Positions 57,988-64,000 of a DNA stretch of 64,000 nt are shown here, one piece after another. The stretch covers positions 96,839,176-96,903,175 of the forward strand of contig CM060963.1 in NCBI GenBank assembly GCA_030765045.1, given 5' to 3'. A program made the translations under genes and the position numbers. Source of the DNA: Tenodera sinensis (taxonomy: Eukaryota; Arthropoda; Insecta; Mantodea; Mantidae). The notes under the pieces are model-generated. The model had not been told where the DNA came from and made no database searches. It worked only from the letters and a program-made list of their open reading frames with translations. Position 1 is the first letter of the stretch. Each line of letters begins with the position of its first letter.

Positions 57988-58234
57988 TTTTTTTAAGAAA
58001 TTATTAAAGTGATTCCTTTTAGCAGTTTAATTTCTTTTTTTAGTGAGGCACATTTCTTCCGCCATATTTGTGTATCTGATATGTGTTTTGTTTGTTCAGC
58101 TGTATTTCTAGCTATATCCCTTTGCTTTTTCAGTTCTTCTAACTGGGGGTTCCAAAAGGGTTTGAAATTTTTAATTCTTCCACGAGGAATATGTTTTTTT
58201 GCAGTTTCTAGGATGACTTTACAATACAGAAAAT

Positions 58235-58308
58235 ATGTTGTTAGCTAATGCTGGATTTCTGACAATGAAGTCATTAATCCTCTTGCTCTCCAATATTTTT
58301 CACTGATG
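58235..58308 (-). mobile_element. 3' remnant of an older I-type LINE copy
   Basis: 74 bp identical in plan to 53159-53233 (GCTAATGCTGGATTTCTGAC ... TTTTCACTGATG). Its own 3' end is where the large minus copy inserted. Confidence 0.85.
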
Positions 58309-59200
58309 ATATTGAAGAGAGCAATAGCAGTAATATTAACCGCTTTTTAGAGAGCACCATATTTTTATGTTTTGGCGGTCACATCGCTCTCTCACAACCC
58401 CCAGAATGTCTGGAGGACCACACCTGTCGTTGGTTTACGGGTTTACAGAAAATATAAAATCTGGATTATAGGGTAGTAAGCAAAACAAAATTCTTAAATC
58501 CTTAAATAAGCAGACTTGCCATTTATAACGATAAAAAACTATGTCTTGCAACAAAATTGTGTATAGTGCATAGTATATATTGTTTGCAAGACAAAAAATT
58601 TTGATCAGATAAAATCACATCATTCTTTAACAAAGAATGATCCACAGTCTTCTATTTTAAACATGTGTGGTGTTTCAATGAAGTTTGAATTACACTCCCA
58701 AATACTTTGATAAGACACAAAAACAATCTGGTTGAAACATACACGATAAATTTAATGACATGTGCCATTTGAAAACAGCATGAAAACTGAGGAGATTGAG
58801 GGAGGTGTAGTGACAGGTAGGGATCAAGGTCAACACTTTCTTCTGGTGCTAGTTATAGCTGGTGAGACAATATCACTTCAATACCATGTGACACACTACT
58901 AAATCTTTCTTAAACTCAACATGTAGAATTTTACAGTACAGTATGTATTACCATAATTTATTGTACAATATATGTAGGAACCATACAATGAATAAAATTA
59001 TAAAACAAATATCTGGCGTACTTTTAGTTATGCTCTTGAAATATTGTTAAATTTACTACCTAATGCAAACATTAAATTAAAAAAAAGAAATTAAAAATTA
59101 AAAAAATCTACACATTTGATCTGGAGTGAATGAGAAGTGTTTAAGAGCCCATCAACAGCTAGGTCATTTGGGCCTCTGATCTGGATAAACAAGGTTTTAC
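58309..59200. other. No gene seen
   Basis: AT-rich spacer. No frame with a motif. Confidence 0.5.
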
Positions 59201-59202
59201 TG

Positions 59203-59302
59203 TGTATGTATGTATGTATGTATGTATGTATGTATGTATGTATGTATGTATGTATGTATGTATGTATGTATGTATGTATGTATGTATGTATGTATGTATG
59301 TA

Positions 59303-59330
<28 letters not shown>
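59203..59330. repeat. (ATGT)n microsatellite with TA/CA end
   Basis: About 26 perfect TATG/ATGT units followed by TATATATA and CACACACA. Tyr-Ile-His and Met-Tyr-Val-Cys frames across it are artefacts. Confidence 0.97.
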
Positions 59331-59334
<4 letters not shown>

Positions 59335-59399
59335 CAGTAAAGAAGTGATAAGATAAGAAGTGCATTTCTTATATATATATAATTTCCAACAAATGGCCT

Positions 59400-59640
59400 T
59401 TGGGAGATGCTTGCTCCACCAATGATGATTGAACACGTTTGTAAGCTAGAGGCACCCAGACATCTGATGGTAGGAACAAGATCCAGAGTTTTTCCAAGAA
59501 CCAAGTTAGGCCTTGGGGATACTTTACATGAGCTAGTCAGAGGTGAAGTCAGACTTCAAATTTACACTCCATAGTCAGGACGAGAACCACAAATCTCAGT
59601 ATGACAGATGCACCCAAACAACTGAGTCACCCCATAACAC
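59400..59640 (-). mobile_element. tRNA-related SINE-like repeat
   Basis: The minus strand starts near 59640 with GGTGACTCAGTTGTTTGGGT (A-box-like), then TGTGGTTCTCGTCC (B-box-like GGTTCTCGTCC). The body has no frame. No target duplication found. Confidence 0.5.
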
Positions 59641-59976
59641 ACATCATAATGTTAATTTTGAATTCTTTGAATGCACAAAATGTCTCACCCCTTTTTATCT
59701 AAGAATTAGAACACAATAAAATTATACTGCACATTCAGTGAAATTAACGACATCAATTCATTATGAATATGCATAGTTGAACATATTTTGGTTTTTGGGA
59801 AGCATACTCTTTGAGTTAAATCATGATACTAAATTACAGAAAACTTTAATGTACAAAATGTGTGAATTACTGCTGACAATATTTAAGATCTTACAGAAAT
59901 TTTTAATCAGTAAGGCTTTTATATAACTTTTCTTCAAACGTCACAGTTAATTTCATCAAAATGCATTACATTTCAG

Positions 59977-59982
59977 TTTATT
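59977..59982 (-). promoter_or_regulatory. Putative polyadenylation signal of TRIP13
   Basis: AATAAA on the minus strand, 30 nt downstream of the TRIP13 stop. It would give a very short 3' UTR. Further T-rich sequence follows. Confidence 0.5.
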
Positions 59983-60011
59983 ATGCATTTTGTTTCTTAA
60001 AAATCTCAGTT

Positions 60012-60174
60012 TTATTGCTGAAGAAATTCTTCTCTTTCTGCAAACTGCTTCTCAACAGTTTTCTCCATTGCCACAAGAAACTCTTCAAGTGACACTTGTG
60101 GTGTGTCTATATTAAAAGCATGAGCAAGGAATGGAATTTTGCGCAGAGTCCGTCCACTCAGTCCTTCACTCTTT
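60012..60174 (-). CDS. TRIP13: TRIP13/PCH2 AAA+ ATPase, terminal coding exon
   Basis: TRIP13 (Pch2) is a hexameric AAA+ ATPase that remodels HORMA proteins (HORMADs, MAD2) in meiosis and the spindle checkpoint. This exon encodes 53 codons after a split codon: KSEGLSGRTLRKIPFLAHAF, then NIDTPQVSLEEFLVAMEKTV and EKQFAEREEFLQQ-stop. The (R)KSEGLSGR.LRK.PFLAHA block is the highly conserved C-terminal sensor-2 region with its GLSGR arginine. The following (V)T/S(I/L)E.FL.A(M/L)..(A/T)V.KQF.ER also matches. The acceptor AG is at 60175-60176 (TTTCAG|A), with phase 2 entry consistent with AG|A-AAG-AGT. The stop TAA is at 60012-60014. Upstream exons are not within the 3.8 kb to the window end, so the last intron is at least that long. 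Confidence 0.92.
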
Positions 60175-60297
60175 CTGAAACACAATCATGATTTTAGGCT
60201 ACATTTTTAAGGTGAAAATGCAAATTAGAAGTGCATGTTTTGCCTGCTTAATATCATAAATAAATGTATACATTCCATAATACCATTTTGTAACTGC

Positions 60298-60545
60298 AGT
60301 ACCTGCCTTTGTAGCATGGTGGTAACAAGTCTGCCTCAGGTCAGAGAGGTCATGAGTTCAAATCTTGCTTAGGGCAAGTTATCTGGAGGTTTTCTGAGGT
60401 TTTCCCTTATCCAGAGAAGACGAATGTCAGGTAACAAACCTCTATGGACCTTGGGCTCATTTGAACATCATTTCACCCATTTCATTCATTCACTGTCTGA
60501 TATGACACTATGATGGAGAGCATTAATTTTAAAAAAATTGAAAAA
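60298..60545 (+). mobile_element. tRNA-derived SINE in the TRIP13 intron
   Basis: A box TAGCATGGTGGTAACAAG and B box GAGTTCAAATCTTGC are followed by GGAGGTTTTCTGAGGTTTTC, GAATGTCAGGTAACAAACC and ATGACACTATGATGGAGAG, then an A-rich tail. The paired GGTTTTC motifs are common in insect SINE bodies. No clear target duplication. It lies antisense to TRIP13 in its last intron. Confidence 0.75.
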
Positions 60546-61365
60546 AATAAATGCAGTTTTTCAAGTATTTATCCATTTCAAGCTTTTGATTTTGTAAATG
60601 TATAGAGGAAACTGCTTGGAATACCCCAAAACCAACTGTGACATTTTTCCCCCATTATGGTGCAGTCTGGTTATATTTGGTGATATTCCATTTGTTATGT
60701 TGCATTAGTACTGCCAACAGTTCATAAAATATAACTGTAGTAAAGCAATGCCATAGTTGGCATTATTGAATCTGTTATGGTGCCACAGAAACCCTTATTT
60801 TTGAATTCGTTGCAGGGAAGGCAACTGATAGATTTTACAAGATTTTGTTTACATGCTGTATTAGTCTGAGGATGTCATTGTATTGTGGTTTTGTCTTGAA
60901 TTGTTTTAGAACATTATATACAGTTATAGTTACTGTTGTTATTTTTGTTTCCGAAACAAAATAGTGCATTAAATACATTACAATATTTAGCATTCAGAAG
61001 TTATTTTATCCAAAGATTTTATTGCAAAACAAGATTTGCCGAAGGGGAGTAGGTTCATCATATATTGTGTGGTAACAATGTTCAAGCATTATTATCGCTT
61101 TGAAAGCATGTTACTTTAACCCTGTAATATGCTGCATTTCACATAAGGATTAATATTTACTCAGGAGTTTTAGGAATATTGCTGTTACTGCGTTACATTC
61201 AAGTAGCCTTTACGAGGGTTATCACATCTTGAAAACTCACAGATAATCGCCGATATTTAGGGTACTACATCTTATGGCGTGCTTTGGTTTCGGCGTATCA
61301 CGGAGTAGTTGTTGACGGTTTGTGTTTACACCAAGTGCGGATCTAAGGGTGGAGCAATTATAAAT

Positions 61366-61475
61366 ATTCAATGCCACAGCTGGGAAATGAACCACAGACC
61401 TTCCGCTTACCACGTGGGTGCTGTGGTACACATCCCAGCTGTGGCATTGAATTTTTAAGTTCCAGTTCTACCTCA
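61366..61475. mobile_element. SINE-D miniature palindrome
   Basis: ATTCAATGCCACAGCTGGGA (61366) pairs with TCCCAGCTGTGGCATTGAAT ending at 61452. Between them is one damaged antisense tRNA B-box half (GAACCACAGACCTTCCGC). The right side continues TTTTAAGTTCCAGTTCTACC as in SINE-D. It is a collapsed foldback of the same family. Confidence 0.75.
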
Positions 61476-61485
61476 TAACATCGAG

Positions 61486-62265
61486 ATTTCACCAAAAATA
61501 TGTTTTGGGACCCACTGAACTAAAAAAGCATTTTTAAAAAAAGCTTTGTGTGTATGAGCACATTGTGTGTGTGTGTGTGCGTGTGTGTGCGCGTTGTGTG
61601 CGTGCGTGTGTGTGTGTGCGTGCGTGTGTGTGCGCGTTGTGTGTGTGCGCGTTGTGTGTGTGCGTTTTGTGTGTGTGCGCGCGCGTTGTGTGTGTGTGTG
61701 CGCGCGCGTTGTGTGTGTGTGTGTGTGTGCGCGCGTTGTGTGTGTGTGCGTTGTGTGTGTGTGTGTGTGTGTGTGTGCGCGTTGTGTGTGTGTGCGTTGT
61801 GTGTGTGTGTGCGCGCGCGCGTTGTGTGTGTGTGTGTGCGTTGTGTGTGTGTGTGCGTTGTGTGTGTGTGTGTGTGCGTTGTGTGTGTGTGCGTTGTGTG
61901 CGTTGTGTGTGTGTGCGTTGTGTGTGTGTGTGCGTTGTGTGTGTGCGTTGTGTGTGTGCGTTGTGTATGTGCGTTGTGTGTGTGTGTGCGTTGTGTGTGT
62001 GTGTGTGCGCGCGCGCGCGTGCGTGTGTCTGTGAACAGCATAACTCAAAACCAAAGTTGGTATTTAAGTTTAACATCTCTTAAGGATGTGACACAAAGAT
62101 TTTGAAGAAATTTGTTCAAAATTCACTAAATTCACTAAACTATCCTTTACATGCAGGAGTTTCCGAAAATCTTGATTTTTTTTTTTAAATAGCTACTACG
62201 ATTTTAAATAAATGCCATATGTTTAGGATAATTTTAAGACAAATGAAATGTATATTGTGACATTG
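61486..62265 (-). repeat. ~0.85-kb AT-rich repeat, minus copy with expanded GT tract
   Basis: ATCGAGATTTCACC, ATATGTTTTGGGACCC and AAAGCATTTTT precede the GT tract. CATAACTCAAAACCAAAGTT, GGTATTTAAGTTTAAC and GACACAAAGATTTTGAAG follow it. This is the reverse complement of the family's 3' half. It ends near AATGTATATTGTG. Confidence 0.8.
61565..62027. repeat. Compound (GT)n / (GTGTGC)n array, about 460 bp
   Basis: GT runs are punctuated by GCGTTGTGTG and GCGCGC blocks at irregular spacing. It occupies the CA-tract position of the repeat family. His-Thr and Cys-Val frames on both strands are artefacts. Confidence 0.97.
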
Positions 62266-62379
62266 GTCGTACAAAAAAATATGGACAAGAGCAGGGCAGT
62301 TTGAACTTGGATATGGCAAGTATGTATGTATGTCACCATAAACAATGATGACCATAAAATACAAAAGAAAGAGTCCAGA

Positions 62380-63680
62380 AGCTTCTAGTTAATTCTGCTG
62401 AGTCATCATTGCATGTGTATGGAGGGTTCTCGAAGGTCACGGGATGCCGGCTCCAGTATAAATAGGACAGACACAGTCAGTAGCAGTTCAGTAGTTTTAG
62501 TTAGTGATAGAGTTCAGTTGTCATTTAAGTCATCGTGTGCAGTTAGTTTTAGTTACGAGAGTGAGTAGGCCAGCCTGTCAGTGAGTACATATGTGTCGAG
62601 TGATTGTACCATAATAGTAGATATAAGAGACAGTGAAAATTGAGAAATACATTGAAAGACTCAGAAAGATTATCAGAAGAACAATTGTGAATTGTAATAG
62701 CACAGAAGACTGTAAACTGTGTTGGCAAAGAGAAGGAAATTGTGTATTTGTAGTAAAATGTCAGGTGAAGATGGAGCTACCAGCGACAATTGATGGGGAA
62801 CTGTTTGGTATGAAGGAAGACACAGATGAATTCGGCACGAAGGTGGGAGACCTCTGCCAGTGCAAGGATATCATGGATGATGTTGGGGAACATCTTGGCA
62901 CCCTGGAAGGAAGAGTTGACTGAAGCATCAAGGAACTGGATATCTGGGGCAGACAGGATAGCGTGGACCTGGAGAAGGAGAACCTAGTAGCTGAGGCAAC
63001 AGTTGCGCCCGTCACAGAGAACGGAGGTGTATGTCACCAGGAAGACAAAGAGCCAGCTCCGGGACAATGTCAAGCATCCCCTAGAGGAGTGTGTCGGGGA
63101 TGTAGCCAACCAGGATATGTCATAGAGGACGACCAGCAGGGAAGCAACAAGCAAGCAAGGAACACGTGAGAACGGACTTGGCATGGGATATGGAGGAACC
63201 ATCAGTCATCCAATCAGGTGACACACAGTCCCATGAATGGAAGAATGGAGGACATCAATGTGGATGGCAGGATACAGGGGAAGCTGTGCCGAGTCTGAAT
63301 AAACACGAGTGCAGCAGTGACCATGATATGACCAGATGTGGCAGAGGATACGTCAACGAGGAAATTGGATCGACCCTACGAGATAGTGACAGCATCGGGT
63401 AACACCTTGACTGTGAAGGAGGCTGAGCTGGAGTTGACCTTGGGGCAGAGCATTAATATTGCCGAGGACAGCGCCACCTGGAGAAGTGATACGGTGGCAA
63501 AGTCTACTGCACCCAAGGCATGCCCTGGGACAACCAGCACTGAGGAGAGAGCAGTGTGACAATGCATATGGCAAGCGACCGTGTGTACGTGACCATAAAC
63601 GATGCTGGTGGTGCTGTTTTTATTTAAGAGAAGCTTCAAGTTTGAGCGATGTGGCTCTTATTTCCCTCAGGGCGTGGTAA
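62380..63680 (+). mobile_element. Ty3/gypsy-like LTR retrotransposon relic
   Basis: An LTR-like leader has TATAAATAGG at 62457-62466. A degraded gag follows: an acidic, probably helical LGTLEGRVD region (62890-62920) and a decayed zinc knuckle VCRGCSQPGYVIEDD (63092-63135). Then comes a protease remnant: INVDGRIQGKLCRV, stop, INTSAAVTMI near 63300, and RPYEIVTASGNTLTVKEAEL with ELTLGQ (63370-63450), typical of the gypsy protease. The catalytic DTG has become NTS. RT, RNase H and integrase are missing. Limits are approximate. Confidence 0.65.
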
Positions 63681-63689
63681 CAGATGGAA

Positions 63690-64000
63690 TGAAAAATCAC
63701 ACAATGTTTCTTCACCACAATGTATTATTTTATTAACACTTTTTCTCTATTTTACATTTAAATAAATCCTCTTAGCACCATTTTAAATTATATAAGTCTT
63801 TCCACTTTTTCAAAAAGTGGAACAAAAGCTTGATGAAAGTCTGGTAAATGTTCTACAATGTTCACACGCTACCTAAACACGTCTTTTCACCTTGAATATA
63901 CAGACGCTAGTCCTGATTCTTTTAGTTCCGAGTCTATCATTCCAACTGCCACGTGTACATCCGCATGCGTTCATCAAATAGTTCCCGCATTGTTAGGGAA
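63690..64000. other. Unassigned; possible minus-strand coding remnant
   Basis: The minus strand gives VNIVEHLPDFHQAFVPLFEK before a stop near 63790, and MIDSELKESGLASVYSR above it in a nearby region, separated by stops. I do not recognise the protein. The surrounding DNA is AT-rich with a CACTTTTTCAAAAAGTGG palindrome at 63803. Confidence 0.3.

Larger units (their letters stand above)
53159..58221 (-). mobile_element. I-type LINE (RT + RNase H), minus copy, with nested insertions
   Basis: It is flanked by CAATACAGAAAAT (53146-53158 and 58222-58234), a 13-bp target duplication. It is 5'-truncated in the pre-RT linker (58216). RT occupies 57987-56041, then RNase H. Two insertions interrupt the RNase H region: a fragment of the same LINE (55788-55973) and the SINE-D multimer (53692-55692). 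It landed exactly at the 3' end of an older copy, whose last 74 bp remain at 58235-58308. The 3' end is GCTAACAACAT. Without inserts it is about 2.9 kb. Confidence 0.92.

Noticed and set aside
59091..59504. 137-codon frame with YIHT repeats
   Set aside because: Translation of the ATGT microsatellite; flanks have no motif.
61548..62105. Long Cys-Val and Thr-His open frames on both strands
   Set aside because: Pure products of the GT/GTGTGC array; all frames stay open because of composition.

Overview
This window looks like repeat-rich, gene-poor insect chromosomal DNA. The evidence is two exon-sized pieces of conserved animal genes with intron-type splice sites, long AT-rich stretches without open frames, many microsatellites, and a dense, nested collection of decayed eukaryotic transposable elements. 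The class mix (Tc1/mariner-type DDE, pogo, hAT, Penelope-like, jockey/R1/I-type LINEs, several tRNA-derived SINEs) fits a large-genome hemimetabolous insect such as a cockroach or termite; that placement is inference. A block of exactly 1,000 Ns (30531-31530) is an assembly gap.

Host genes: I can support two. A minus-strand exon at 33173-33405 encodes the cytoplasmic N terminus of a DEG/ENaC (pickpocket-type) sodium channel and ends in a perfect CAG|GTGAGT donor. A minus-strand terminal exon at 60012-60174 encodes the C terminus of TRIP13/PCH2 (AAA+ HORMA remodeller), with an acceptor AG and a nearby AATAAA. The other exons of both lie outside what I can see.

Layout. 0-11 kb: a DDE transposon interrupted by a solo LTR, a complete-ended pogo-like element, a Penelope-like RT scrap, two inverted copies of a 222-bp MITE, and a hAT relic with exact ends. 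11-23 kb: jockey-like LINE copies (one minus, one plus, one minus); the last is inserted in an R1-like LINE. 23-30 kb: a second hAT relic, a SINE, a Penelope-like palindrome, another DDE relic and a shuffled jockey-like element. 31-36 kb: the channel exon and a DDE_3 relic. 36-43 kb: a cluster of a ~0.85-kb AT-rich repeat family, one copy carrying an internal inversion. 46-58 kb: several SINE families and two I-type LINE copies facing each other; the minus copy carries a ~2.0-kb SINE multimer inside its RNase H region. 58-64 kb: microsatellites, the TRIP13 exon, SINEs, a GT-expanded repeat and a Ty3/gypsy-like relic.

The most interesting signal is the SINE multimer. At two separate loci (48213-48892 and 53692-55692) a tRNA-derived SINE is present not as a monomer but as a 5' antisense segment of about 1.5 units followed by one or more sense units. 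Each locus is bounded by target-site duplications and starts at nearly the same internal point. This suggests that a foldback, multi-head SINE is itself mobile. Also notable is an identical in-frame TGA in the RT of both I-type LINE copies. Several insertions can be dated relative to each other because the paired LINE copies serve as natural empty sites.
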